49,720 nucleotides of DNA, from positions 1 through 49,720 of the forward strand of contig NZ_WBKP01000025.1 in the NCBI RefSeq assembly GCF_009602465.1, given 5' to 3'. This stretch comes from Cumulibacter manganitolerans. GTDB taxonomy: Bacteria > Actinomycetota > Actinomycetes > Mycobacteriales > Antricoccaceae. This document shows positions 27,130 to 39,344 of the stretch, in pieces; the stretch's first letter is position 1, and each line of letters begins with the position of its first letter. The notes beneath the pieces are model-generated. The model searched no databases. It saw nothing but the letters and a program-made list of their open reading frames with translations, and was not told the DNA's origin. The translations under genes were made by a program, and so were the position numbers.

Positions 27130-29823
27130 GTGAGTGACACGAAGCGACTTCTCCTGCTCGACGGACATTCCCTGGCCTACCGCGCGTTCTACGCGCTGCC
27201 GGCGGAGAACTTCCAGACGACGACCGGGCAGTCCACGAACGCGGTGTACGGCTTCACCTCGATGCTGATCAACCTGCTGCGCGACGAGGAGCCCACCCAC
27301 GTCGCGGTCGCCTTCGACCTCTCGCGGGTGTCCTTCCGCACCGAGACGTACGGGGAGTACAAGGCCAACCGGTCGAAGTCGCCCGACGAGTTCAAGGGGC
27401 AGATCTCGCTGATCCAGGACGTGCTCGACGCCATGGGCATCCCGTGGCTGGTGAAGGAGGGCTACGAGGCCGACGACATCATCGCCACCCTGACCCGCCA
27501 GGCGCGGTCCGACGGCATGGAGGTGCTGATCTGCTCCGGCGACCGCGACTCCTTCCAGCTCATCGGCGAGGGCACCACGGTGCTGTACCCGAAGCAGGGC
27601 GTCTCCGTGCTGTCCCGCATGGACGAGGCCGCCGTCCAGGAGCGGTACGGCGTACCGTCCGCGCGCTACCGGCACCTCGCGGCGCTCGTCGGCGAGGACT
27701 CCGACAACCTGCCCGGCGTCCCCGGCGTCGGCCCGAAGACGGCCGCCAAGTGGATCACGACGTACGGCGGGGTCGAGGAGATCGTCGAGCACCTCGGCGA
27801 GATCAAGGGCAAGGCCGGCCAGTCGCTGCGCGACCACCTGCCGTCGGTGCAGCGCAACTTCCACCTCAACCGGCTGCTCGACGACCTCGAGCTCGAGCTG
27901 CGCCCCGAGCAGGCGCTGCTGTCCGGCATGGACGCCGCGGCGCTGAACCGCACCTTCGACGAGCTGCAGTTCCGCGGCCAGATCCGCGACCGGCTCAACG
28001 CCGTGCTGGCCGCCGACGAACCGGTCACCGCCGAGGCGATCGACGTCGAGGTCATCACGATCGCGCCCGGCGCGCTCGGCGCGTGGCTCGCCGAGCACAC
28101 CTCCACCGGCACCCCGACCGCCGTGTCGTTCCGCGGCACCTGGGGCCGCGGCACCGGCGAGCTCACCGGGATGGCGCTCGCCGCGGGCGGGACGGCGGCG
28201 TACGCCGACATCACCAGCGACCTGATCGACCCCGCCGACGACGCCGCGCTGGCCGGCTGGCTCGCCGACGCCGAGCATCCGAAGGTGCTGCACGACGTCA
28301 AGGGCCCGCTGCTCGCCGTGGCGGCACGCGGCTGGAGCATCCGCGGGCTGGTCGACGACACCGCGCTCGCCGCCTACCTGGTCAATCCCGGCCGGCGCAC
28401 CTTCGAGCTCGGCGCGCTGACCACCGCCTACCTGCACCGCGAGCTGCAAGCCGAGGCCTCCACCGGCGCCGCGCAGCTCACCCTCGACGGCGGCGAGGCG
28501 GAGGCCGACGAGCAGATCGCCGCGGAGCAGATCTCGCGCGCGGTCGGCACCGCCGCGCTCGCCGAGGCGCTCGCGCCGGAGGTCGAGCAGCGCGGCGCCG
28601 GGGCCCTGCTGCGCGACCTCGAGCTGCCGCTCGCGCAGCTGCTGGCCGACATGGAGATCCGCGGCATCGCCCTCGACGTCGACCACCTCGGCGACCTGTC
28701 GCGGCAGTTCGGCGACGAGGTCGCCGCCGTCGCCTCCGAGGCGTACGGCGTGATCGGCCACGAGATCAACCTCGGCTCGCCCAAGCAGCTGCAGGTCGTG
28801 CTGTTCGACGAGCTGGGGCTGCCGAAGACGAAGAAGATCAAGAGCGGCTACACGACGGACGCCGACTCGCTCAAGGGGCTGCTCGAGCAGACCGAGCACC
28901 CGTTCCTGGCGTTCCTGATGCGCCACCGCGACATCACCCGGCTCAAGAGCGTCGTCGACGGCCTGATCCCGCTGGTCGACGACCAGAACCGCGTGCACAC
29001 GACGTTCCAGCAGATGATCGCGGCGACCGGCCGGCTCAGCTCGACCGATCCCAACCTGCAGAACGTGCCGGTGCGCAGCGCCGAGGGCCGGCAGATCCGC
29101 CGCGGGTTCGTGCCGGGCACCGGGTACGAGTCGCTGATGACCGCCGACTACAGCCAGATCGAGATGCGCATCATGGCGCACCTATCCGGGGACGCCGGGC
29201 TGATCGAGGCGTTCATGTCGGGGGAGGACCTGCACACCTTCGTCGCCGCCCGCGCGTTCAACATCGGCACCGACGAGGTCGACCCCGAGATGCGCCGCCG
29301 CATCAAGGCGATGTCCTACGGCCTGGCCTACGGGCTCTCGGCGTACGGCCTCTCGCAGCAGCTGCGCATCACCCCGGCCGAGGCCCGCGAGCAGATGGAC
29401 GCCTATTTCCAGCGCTTCGGCGGCGTCCGCGACTACCTGCGCGAGGTCGTCGAGGAGGCCCGCGTGGTCGGCTACACCGAGACGATCATGGGACGTCGCC
29501 GCTACCTGCCCGACCTGACCAGCGACAACCGGCAGCGCCGCGAGATGGCCGAGCGGATGGCGTTGAACGCGCCGATCCAGGGCTCGGCGGCCGACATCAT
29601 CAAGGTGGCGATGCTGGGTGTGGAGCGTGCGCTGCGCGCCGCCGGGGTGCGTTCGCGGGTGCTGCTGCAGGTGCACGACGAGCTCGTGCTGGAGATCGCG
29701 GCCGGTGAGGCCGACCAGGTCGAGGAACTCGTCCGCGAGCAGATGGCGGGGGCGGCGACCCTCGACGTCCCGCTCGACGTCTCGGTCGGGGTCGGCCCCA
29801 ACTGGGAGGACGCCGCCCACTAG
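27130..29823 (+). CDS. polA: DNA polymerase I
   Basis: Pol I removes RNA primers and fills gaps. It is 897 residues, starting at GTG 27130. Residues 1 to about 310 form the 5'-3' exonuclease: LLLLDGHSLAYRAFYALP, VAVAFD, GYEADDIIATL, CSGDRDSFQL and GEDSDNLPGVPGVGPKTA. Residues 310-490 are a proofreading fold that has lost the DxE motif, so no 3'-5' exonuclease is expected. The polymerase has motif A DYSQIEMR (D673), motif B RRRIKAMSYGLAYG with Tyr at 730 in place of the usual Phe, and motif C QVHDELVLE (D850). The Tyr and the dead proofreading site are also features of mycobacterial Pol I. Confidence 0.97.
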   Translation: MSDTKRLLLLDGHSLAYRAFYALPAENFQTTTGQSTNAVYGFTSMLINLLRDEEPTHVAVAFDLSRVSFRTETYGEYKANRSKSPDEFKGQISLIQDVLDAMGIPWLVKEGYEADDIIATLTRQARSDGMEVLICSGDRDSFQLIGEGTTVLYPKQGVSVLSRMDEAAVQERYGVPSARYRHLAALVGEDSDNLPGVPGVGPKTAAKWITTYGGVEEIVEHLGEIKGKAGQSLRDHLPSVQRNFHLNRLLDDLELELRPEQALLSGMDAAALNRTFDELQFRGQIRDRLNAVLAADEPVTAEAIDVEVITIAPGALGAWLAEHTSTGTPTAVSFRGTWGRGTGELTGMALAAGGTAAYADITSDLIDPADDAALAGWLADAEHPKVLHDVKGPLLAVAARGWSIRGLVDDTALAAYLVNPGRRTFELGALTTAYLHRELQAEASTGAAQLTLDGGEAEADEQIAAEQISRAVGTAALAEALAPEVEQRGAGALLRDLELPLAQLLADMEIRGIALDVDHLGDLSRQFGDEVAAVASEAYGVIGHEINLGSPKQLQVVLFDELGLPKTKKIKSGYTTDADSLKGLLEQTEHPFLAFLMRHRDITRLKSVVDGLIPLVDDQNRVHTTFQQMIAATGRLSSTDPNLQNVPVRSAEGRQIRRGFVPGTGYESLMTADYSQIEMRIMAHLSGDAGLIEAFMSGEDLHTFVAARAFNIGTDEVDPEMRRRIKAMSYGLAYGLSAYGLSQQLRITPAEAREQMDAYFQRFGGVRDYLREVVEEARVVGYTETIMGRRRYLPDLTSDNRQRREMAERMALNAPIQGSAADIIKVAMLGVERALRAAGVRSRVLLQVHDELVLEIAAGEADQVEELVREQMAGAATLDVPLDVSVGVGPNWEDAAH

Positions 29824-29842
29824 CGCGCCGGGTCACGCTCCG

Positions 29843-29924
29843 GCGGTGGGTTCCGCCCCGCTACTCGCGCTCGCGGTGGGTTATGCCCCGCTGTCCTGCC
29901 GATAGCGGGGTGCAAGCCACCGCG
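29843..29924. terminator. repeat and palindrome at the polA/gtrA convergent end
   Basis: Two near-identical units of CGGTGGGTT-N2-GCCCCGCT lie at about 29844-29861 and 29875-29892. The second forms an imperfect palindrome with AGCGGGG and GCCACCGCG (29104-type arm at 29904-29910 and 29916-29124 region, i.e. ending at 29924). It begins 20 nt after the polA stop and runs into the last codons of the converging gtrA-like gene, so it could terminate both. Confidence 0.5.
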
Positions 29925-30426
29925 AGAGGAGGCGCTGGGTCGCGAGCACCGGCGTCGACGGCTGCCGGTCCGGTGCGGGGAACACCAGGTAGCGGTAGGC
30001 GACGTACCGGAACACCGTGCCCAGCCCGATGGCCGCCGTCTTCACCGCGTCCAGCGGCAGCGCGTTGCGGATGTCGAAGACGCCGGCCGCCCCCGCGACC
30101 AGGCCGCCCTCGATGCCGATGCCGGCGAGGTTGACGAGCACGAACAGCACGAACGCGCGGGCTCCCGGCTGGTTGCTCGCGCCGAAGGCGTACCGGCGGT
30201 TCAGCGTGAACGACAGGACCGTCGTCGCGGCCGCCGAGGTGAACGAGGCCCAGCCGGGACTCATCGGCGTCACGGCGCCCAGCAGGGTGAACAGCGCGAT
30301 GTTCAACACCAGGTTCAGGGCGCCGATGACGCCGAACGCGGTGATCTCGCGGGCACGCGCGCCCAGCCGCAGCTGCGGGTAGCGGCTCCTGGTCACTGCA
30401 TCGAAATCGGTCGGCACGTCACTCAT
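29881..30426 (-). CDS. GtrA-like membrane protein
   Basis: This 181-residue protein has four helices typical of GtrA/DPMS-like proteins, thought to help move polyprenyl-linked sugars across the membrane. Marks: ITAFGVIGALNLVLNIALF, ATTVLSFTLNRRYAFGA (the NRRYAF motif), FVLFVLVNLAGIGIEGGLV and TVFRYVAYRYLVFP. It starts at ATG 30426. No glycosyltransferase partner is adjacent. The last residues are encoded within a hairpin shared with the polA end. Confidence 0.9.
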   Translation of the reverse strand: MSDVPTDFDAVTRSRYPQLRLGARAREITAFGVIGALNLVLNIALFTLLGAVTPMSPGWASFTSAAATTVLSFTLNRRYAFGASNQPGARAFVLFVLVNLAGIGIEGGLVAGAAGVFDIRNALPLDAVKTAAIGLGTVFRYVAYRYLVFPAPDRQPSTPVLATQRLLSRWLAPRYRQDSGA

Positions 30427-30540
30427 CCTGCCCGCGGATGCTGAGAGCGCGCTGGCCGCGCGGCCGAATGTTCACCGGACGTTCCACTACCATGCGAAAG
30501 GCCCGCGAATGCGCCGCGCGACCCGAGGAGCACCTGACCC

Positions 30541-31809
30541 GTGACCTACTCACTTCTCGTTCCCGGGATCAAGGCCCGGGACCACAGCGTCGTCGCTCCG
30601 CTGCGCCACGACGAGCCCGGCGGCGAGACGATCGAGGTCTACGCCCGCGAGGTCGTCGGCGCCGAGCACGACGACCCGGCCGGTCTGCCGTGGCTGCTGT
30701 TCCTGCAGGGCGGCCCGGGAGGCGCCGCCCCGCGCCCCACGGCTCGCGGCGGCTGGCTGGACGCGGCGCTGCAGCGCTACCGGGTGCTGCTGCTCGACCA
30801 GCGCGGTACCGGGCGCTCGACGCCGGTCGGCCCCTCGCTCGTACGCCGTCGCGGCGCGGACGGCGCCGCCGACTACGTGGCCGCGCTGCGCGCCGACGCG
30901 ATCGTCCGGGACGCCGAGCTGCTCCGCGCGCAGGTCGCCGACGGGCAGCGCTGGAGCACGCTGGGCCAGAGCTACGGCGGCTTCTGCACGTTCAGCTACC
31001 TCTCGTTCGCGCCGGAGGGCCTCGAGCGGTGCCTCGTCACCGGAGGCATCCCGCCGATCGGGTTGCGCCCCGAGGACGTGTACCGCCGCACCTGGATGCG
31101 GGTCATCGCCAAGAACGGCAACTTCTTCCGCGCCTTCCCCGACGACCGCGCACGCCTCGACGCGCTGATCGGCCTGCTGCCGCGCGGCGTCGAGCTGCCG
31201 GACGGCGGCCGGCTCACCGTCGAGCGGCTGCTGGCGCTCGGCATCGACTTCGGCAAGAGCGACGGCTTCGCCGCGGTGCACTACCTGCTCGAGCAGGCGG
31301 TCGCGGACGGCGAGGCCGGTGCGGCGTTCCTCGGCGCCGTCGCCGAGCGCACCGGCGGCGCGGCCGCACCGCTGTACGCGCTGCTGCAGGAGGCGATCTA
31401 CTGCGACGGCCCGGGAGCGAGCCGGTGGGCGGCGACCCGCACGCGCGCCGAGATCAAGGCGCTGTCGGCGGCCGCGGCGCATCCGTTGTTCACCGGCGAG
31501 ATGATGGAGCGCTGGCGGTTCACCGACGTGCCCGGGCTCGCGCCGTACGCCGAGGTCGCCGACCGGCTGCACGCGCGGGAGGACTGGCCGGCGCTGTACG
31601 ACCCCGCGCGGCTGGCCCACAACGAGGTGCCGGTGGCCGCCGCGGTGTACTTCGACGACATGTACGTCGACGCGGACGCCTCGCTCGCGGTCGCCCGGCG
31701 CACGCCCGGGGTGCGCGCCTGGATAACCAACCAGTACGAGCACGACGGGCTGCGGGCCGACGCCGCCGTCTTCGAGCGACTGGACCGGATGACGAGGGGC
31801 ATGGCATGA
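30541..31809 (+). CDS. alpha/beta hydrolase, proline iminopeptidase-like (S33)
   Basis: This 422-residue protein starts at GTG 30541 behind GAGGAGCACCT. It has the S33 oxyanion motif FLQGGPGG, LLLDQRGTGRSTP, and the nucleophile elbow GQSYGGF with the active Ser; the Asp is likely in VYFDDMYVD and the His in NQYEHDGL. The family cleaves N-terminal proline or other small residues from peptides; some members act on other amides or esters. The ATGA overlap with the cysteine desulfurase gene indicates co-transcription. The 114-bp gap before it has no clear promoter boxes. Confidence 0.88.
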   Translation: MTYSLLVPGIKARDHSVVAPLRHDEPGGETIEVYAREVVGAEHDDPAGLPWLLFLQGGPGGAAPRPTARGGWLDAALQRYRVLLLDQRGTGRSTPVGPSLVRRRGADGAADYVAALRADAIVRDAELLRAQVADGQRWSTLGQSYGGFCTFSYLSFAPEGLERCLVTGGIPPIGLRPEDVYRRTWMRVIAKNGNFFRAFPDDRARLDALIGLLPRGVELPDGGRLTVERLLALGIDFGKSDGFAAVHYLLEQAVADGEAGAAFLGAVAERTGGAAAPLYALLQEAIYCDGPGASRWAATRTRAEIKALSAAAAHPLFTGEMMERWRFTDVPGLAPYAEVADRLHAREDWPALYDPARLAHNEVPVAAAVYFDDMYVDADASLAVARRTPGVRAWITNQYEHDGLRADAAVFERLDRMTRGMA

Positions 31810-32990
31810 GCGAGGTGTACCTCGACCACGCGGCCACGACCGTCGTCCGCGCGCGGGTGATCGACGAGATGACGCGGGTGCTGCGCGAGACCGGGAACGC
31901 GTCGTCGCTGCACGCCGCCGGCCGGCGCGCGCGGCGCGAGATCGAGCAGGCCCGCGAGCAGGTCGCCGAGGCGATCGGCGCGCATCCCATCGAGGTCGTC
32001 TTCACCAGCGGCGCGACGGAGGCCGACAACCTCGCGGTCGTCGGCGGCTACCGCTGGCGGCGCGCCACCGACCCCGCGCGGTCGACGCTGGCGGTCACGC
32101 CGGTCGAGCATCCGGCGGTCCTCGACGCCGCCCAGGCGCTCGTCGAGGACGCCGGCGCGACGCTGCGGTGGATCGAGGTCGACGAGCACGGCGCCGCCCG
32201 CGTCGACGACCTCGCCGAGATCGTCACCGACCCGTCGCTCGCGATCGCGTCCGCGATGTGGGCGAACAACGAGGTCGGCACCCTCTCCGACATCCCGGCC
32301 ATGGCGCGGATCTGCGCGGACGCCGGCGTCCCGTTCCACGTCGACGCCGTGCAGGCGGTCGGCCGGGTGCCGATCGACTTCGCCGCCCTGCGCATCACCA
32401 GCCTGGCGCTGTCGGCGCACAAGCTCGGCGGCCCGCAGGGGATCGGCGCGCTGGTCGCCGGCCGGGCCTTCACGCCCCGGCCGACCTCGCACGGCGGCGG
32501 CCAGGAGCGCCGGCTGCGCTCCGGCACCCTGAATGTGGCCGGTGCCGTCGGCCTGGCGGTCGCGCTCACCGCCGCGGAGGAGGAGCGGGTCGCCGAGGCG
32601 GCGCGCCTCGGCGCGTTGCGCGACCGGCTCACCGCGAGCGCCCTGCGCATCGAGGGGCTGCAGGTCAACGGGCACGCCTCGGCGAGCGAGCCGACGCTGC
32701 CCGGCACGCTGAACCTGCACATCCCCGGCGCGGACGCCGACGCCGTGCTGATGCTGCTGGACGCCGAGCAGATCGCCGTGTCCACCGGCGCGGCGTGCAG
32801 CGCCGGTGTCAGCGAGCCGAGCCGGGTGCTGCTGGCGATGCTGGGCGACGACCGCCGCGCGCGGCAGAGCATCCGGATCTCGATGGGCCGGACGACGACC
32901 GACGCGGACGTCGACCGGCTTCTCGCGGTGCTGCCGCGGGTCGTCGAGCAGGCGCGGCGCGCGACCGGCTACCGCGACCCGCGAGGGTAG
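31806..32990 (+). CDS. cysteine desulfurase
   Basis: This NifS/IscS-type PLP enzyme takes sulfur from cysteine as a persulfide for tRNA thiolation and Fe-S work. It is 394 residues, starting at ATG 31806 (YLDHAATTVVRARV). Marks: FTSGATEADNLAV, the PLP His in VTPVEHPAVL, the Asp in FHVDAVQAVG, the Schiff-base Lys in SAHKLGGPQGIGAL, and the catalytic loop Cys in STGAACSAGVSEPS. It lies 12 bp before mnmA, its presumed sulfur acceptor. The loop length is like IscS/group I. It is equivalent by position to mycobacterial iscS. Confidence 0.94.
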   Translation: MSEVYLDHAATTVVRARVIDEMTRVLRETGNASSLHAAGRRARREIEQAREQVAEAIGAHPIEVVFTSGATEADNLAVVGGYRWRRATDPARSTLAVTPVEHPAVLDAAQALVEDAGATLRWIEVDEHGAARVDDLAEIVTDPSLAIASAMWANNEVGTLSDIPAMARICADAGVPFHVDAVQAVGRVPIDFAALRITSLALSAHKLGGPQGIGALVAGRAFTPRPTSHGGGQERRLRSGTLNVAGAVGLAVALTAAEEERVAEAARLGALRDRLTASALRIEGLQVNGHASASEPTLPGTLNLHIPGADADAVLMLLDAEQIAVSTGAACSAGVSEPSRVLLAMLGDDRRARQSIRISMGRTTTDADVDRLLAVLPRVVEQARRATGYRDPRG

Positions 32991-33002
32991 ACTCCTGCGA
33001 CT

Positions 33003-34088
33003 GTGAAGATCCTCGCTGCGATGTCCGGAGGCGTCGACTCCGCGGTCGCCGCCGCCCGCGCCGTCGACGCCGGCCACGACGTGACCGGCGTCCACCTCGC
33101 CCTGTCGCGCGCGCCCGAGGCGGTCCGCGCCGGCGCTCGCGGGTGCTGCACGATCGAGGACGCCCGCGACGCCCGGCGCGCCGCCGACGTGCTGGGCATT
33201 CCCTTCTACGTCTGGGATCTGGCTGAGCAGTTCCGCGAGGACGTCATCGACGACTTCGTCGCCGAGTACGCCGCCGGGCGCACTCCCAACCCGTGCCTGC
33301 GCTGCAACGAGAAGATCAAGTTCGCCGCGGTGCTCGACCGCGCCCGGGCGCTCGGCTTCGACGCCGTCGTGACCGGGCACCACGCCCGGCTCGACGTCGA
33401 TGCGGACGGCGTTCCCCGGCTCGCGCGCAGCGTCGACGAGGCGAAGGACCAGTCGTACGTGCTCGCCGTGCTCACCCGCGAGCAGCTGCGCTACGCGATG
33501 TTCCCGCTCGGCGACACCACCAAGGAGCAGGTGCGCCGGGAGGCGGCGCAGCGGGGGCTCGCGGTCGCCGAGAAGCCCGACTCGCACGACATCTGCTTCA
33601 TCGCCAACGGCGACACGATGGGCTTCCTGCGCGAGCAGCTCGGCAGCCGTCCGGGGGAGATCGTCGACGGCGACAGCGGCAGCGTCGTCGGCTCGCACGA
33701 CGGTGCCTACGCCTACACGGTCGGGCAGCGCAAGGGCCTGCGGCTGGCCAACCCGGTGAACGACGGCAAGCCGCGATACGTGCTCAGCATCGAGCCGGTG
33801 GCCAACCGGATCACCGTCGGCACCGCCGAGCAGCTCGAGGTGACGACCGTGGTCGCCGAGCGTCCGGTGTGGACCGGCGGCCGCGCGCCGGCGTTCCCGT
33901 GGCGGGGCACCGTGCAGATGCGGGCGCACGGCGGCCTCGCCGAGGCGACCGCCGAGGTCGACGCGACCGGGCGCCTGCTGGTCGGCCTGCACACGCCGGC
34001 TCGCGGGATCGCCGCGGGCCAGGCGATCGTGCTGTACGACGGTGACGACGTCGTCGGCTCGGCGACCATCGCATCGGCCGCCGCATGA
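33003..34088 (+). CDS. mnmA: tRNA-specific 2-thiouridylase
   Basis: MnmA installs 2-thiouridine at U34 of Lys, Glu and Gln tRNAs using ATP and a persulfide relay. It is 361 residues, starting at GTG 33003. The PP-loop is [13 protein letters not shown]; the catalytic Cys pair is in [14 protein letters not shown] and [20 protein letters not shown] and [14 protein letters not shown] are family motifs. An actinobacterial feature is the shortened N-terminal tRNA loop with [13 protein letters not shown]. The upstream cysteine desulfurase completes the pathway. Confidence 0.96.
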   Translation: MKILAAMSGGVDSAVAAARAVDAGHDVTGVHLALSRAPEAVRAGARGCCTIEDARDARRAADVLGIPFYVWDLAEQFREDVIDDFVAEYAAGRTPNPCLRCNEKIKFAAVLDRARALGFDAVVTGHHARLDVDADGVPRLARSVDEAKDQSYVLAVLTREQLRYAMFPLGDTTKEQVRREAAQRGLAVAEKPDSHDICFIANGDTMGFLREQLGSRPGEIVDGDSGSVVGSHDGAYAYTVGQRKGLRLANPVNDGKPRYVLSIEPVANRITVGTAEQLEVTTVVAERPVWTGGRAPAFPWRGTVQMRAHGGLAEATAEVDATGRLLVGLHTPARGIAAGQAIVLYDGDDVVGSATIASAAA

Positions 34089-34107
34089 GCGCCGCGGACC
34101 GGTGGTG

Positions 34108-35098
34108 ATGCGGATCGGCACGACGGGCGTCGGCTCGCTGCCCGGCGCGGGGGCCGAGGAGGCCATGCGGGTCGCCTTCGGGGAGGGCCTGGACCTGCCG
34201 TACCTCGCCGAGACACCCGCGCGGGGCCCCGGAGCCGACCAGATCGGGCGGACCGCGGCGCGGCTCGTCGACGTCCACGTCGAGATCACGCCGTCGGCGT
34301 GGCGGGTCACGCGGCGCCCCGGGGTGGACGCGCGGCGAGCCGACGACTTCTGGGCATGGGACCTCGACGCCGTGCAGACCACCGCCGAGGGCTACGCCGG
34401 TCCGCTGAAGGTGCAGCTCGCCGGCCCGTGGACGCTGGCGGCGTCGCTCGAGCTGGCCAACGGGCACCGGTTCCTCACCGACGCCGGCGCCGTCCGCGAC
34501 CTGCAGGAGTCGCTGGCCGAGGGAGCCGTGCAGGTCCTCGACGACCTGCGGCGCCGGGTACCGGGCGCGCAGCCGGTGCTGCAGCTCGACGAGCCGTCGC
34601 TGCCCGGCGTGCTCGCCGGGTCGATCCCGACCGCCAGCGGCTTCGGCCGGCTGGAGGCGGTCGGCGCCCACGAGGCGGGCCTGGGCCTGCAGCGGGTGAT
34701 CGAGGCGGTCGGCGTGCCGGTCCTGGTGCACTCGTGTGCCGCGCGGGTGCCGTTCGGGCTGCTGCGGCAGTCCGGGGCCGAGGCGGTCCTGGTGGACGTC
34801 GCCCTTCTGACCGAGGCCGCGTACGACGACCTCGGCGCCGCCGTCGACGAAGGACTCGCTCTGGTCGCGGGGGTGGTGCCCTCCACGCGCGCCGTCCGCC
34901 GGGACGACGTCGATCGCGGTGCCGCGCGGGTGCGGGAGATCGCCTCGGCGATCGGCGTCCCGGCGGCGCGGATCGCCGACGAGATCGGCATCACGACCGC
35001 CTGCGGGCTCGCGTCCCGCACCGCCGCCGAGGCGCTGGCCGCGACCCGCGCCGTGCGCGCCGTCCACCGCCAGCTGACCGACAACCCGGAGACCGATC

Positions 35099-35106
<8 letters not shown>
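34108..35106 (+). CDS. cobalamin-independent methionine synthase (MetE)-like protein
   Basis: This 332-residue protein matches only the C-terminal barrel of MetE, with no N-terminal half. Marks: MRIGTTGVGSLPG, LQLDEPSLPGVLAG, the zinc-type VLVHSCAAR (His-x-Cys) and ITTACGLASRTAAEAL (third Cys), so a thiolate zinc site appears intact. The mycobacterial counterpart (Rv3015c-like) holds the same place between trmU and ligA. It may be a methyltransferase of unknown acceptor rather than a full methionine synthase. GTG codons at 34102 and 34105 are alternative starts. The 3' end overlaps the next gene by 8 bp. Confidence 0.88.
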
Positions 35107-38078
<2,972 letters not shown>

Positions 38079-38081
38079 CGC

Positions 38082-39344
38082 TCACTTCTGGTACGGCGCC
38101 CGGTACTTCTTCGCCTCCGCCGAGGCCGACTTGTCCTCGATTATCTTCAGGCCGCCCTCGGCGGACTTGTCGACGCCGAGCACGTAGCTCTCGCGGGTCG
38201 CCGGCGCACCCGGCACGGAGTAGTCCAGATCGCCGGTGAGGCCCTCGGTCTTCAGGTTGGTCACCTTCGCCTTGGCGTCCAGGATGCCCTGGCGGGTGAG
38301 GTCGCCGTCCCCACAGGCCTGCGTCAGGATCGCCTGCCACACGCGGCCGGCGGTGTAGCCGTACGGCACGTACGTCGACGGCTGGTCGGTGAAGCCCTTC
38401 TTGGCGTACTCGTCGCGGATCTTCTTGGCCGCCGGGAGATCGGCGCTGTACGGCGCGTTCGAGTTCATCACCGTCGCCCGCTCGGCGAGCGCGCCGGCGG
38501 CCGTGTCGTCCGCGAGCATGCTGGGGGCGAACGACCCGGCGCTGGCCAGCAGCGGCACCTGCAGGCCCTGCGTCTTCATCTGGATCGCGGCGGACGCCGC
38601 CGCCGCGGGCGCGGTGGTGATCGCGATGGCCGTGACGCCCTCGCTCTTGAGCTTGGTGATCGTCGCCGTGAGGTCGGTGTCGGTGCCCGCGAGCGCCGCC
38701 TCGACGACCTTCAGGTTGTGCTCCTTCGCGTAGGCCTTGGTGCCCAGCAGGCCGTTCTGCCCGTACTCCGAGTCGATGTAGATGTGCCCGACCGTGTCGC
38801 CGTCCTTGACCTTGCCGGTCTTCGCCAGGTAGCTCCAGCCGTTGATCATCTCCACGTCGTACGTCGTGCCGACCATCAGGATCGAGGGGCTGTCCAGGTT
38901 CACCGAGGACGGGCTGCTGGCGGTGGTCAGCACCTTGTCCGTCGTCACCTGCGACTTCAGCGCGGCCATCGCGGGCGCCCCGATCACCTGCAGGAGACCG
39001 AGCACCTTGGTCTTCTGCGTCTGGTACGTCGGGACGGCGTTCTCGGCCTTGTAGGCGATGTCGACGGTGTCCAGCTTGATCTTGCGCCCGCAGATGCCGC
39101 CCGCGGCGTTGATCTCGTCGGCCCAGATCTCGTCGCCGTGGGTGATCGCCAGGCCCGCGGCCTTGAAGATGCCGGACATGTCGGTCTGCACGCCGAGGGT
39201 GATGTCGCTGTCGGTCACGCCGACGTCGGTCTTGACGTCGCCGGAGCTCTGCGCGGCACCACCGGCCGCCTTGCTCGAGCAGGCGGTCAGGGCGAGGCCG
39301 GTGAGCACCAGCGCGGCGGTGGCGATGGAGGGTCGACAATTCAT
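38082..39344 (-). CDS. LivK-type ABC transporter substrate-binding lipoprotein, orphan
   Basis: The protein is 420 residues, starting at ATG 39344 behind AGGAG on the minus strand. The signal peptide ends in lipobox LTAC (ALVLTGLALTACSSK). The mature part is a type I binding fold: ITLGVQTDMSGIFKAAGLAI, INAAGGICGRKIKLDTVD, VLGLLQVIGAP, SPSSVNLDSPSILMVGTTYD and VGHIYIDSEYGQNGLLG. No permease or ATPase genes adjoin it, so it either shares the livHMGF system encoded at 21985-25926 or a distant one. It overlaps the AMP-ligase gene by ATGA and so probably brings in or senses the substrate of that module. Confidence 0.92.
   Translation of the reverse strand: MNCRPSIATAALVLTGLALTACSSKAAGGAAQSSGDVKTDVGVTDSDITLGVQTDMSGIFKAAGLAITHGDEIWADEINAAGGICGRKIKLDTVDIAYKAENAVPTYQTQKTKVLGLLQVIGAPAMAALKSQVTTDKVLTTASSPSSVNLDSPSILMVGTTYDVEMINGWSYLAKTGKVKDGDTVGHIYIDSEYGQNGLLGTKAYAKEHNLKVVEAALAGTDTDLTATITKLKSEGVTAIAITTAPAAAASAAIQMKTQGLQVPLLASAGSFAPSMLADDTAAGALAERATVMNSNAPYSADLPAAKKIRDEYAKKGFTDQPSTYVPYGYTAGRVWQAILTQACGDGDLTRQGILDAKAKVTNLKTEGLTGDLDYSVPGAPATRESYVLGVDKSAEGGLKIIEDKSASAEAKKYRAPYQK

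Noticed and set aside
38082-39344. A second complete branched-chain amino acid transporter.
   Set aside because: Only the binding protein is present; the neighbours are a ligase and ligA, and no permease or ATPase follows.
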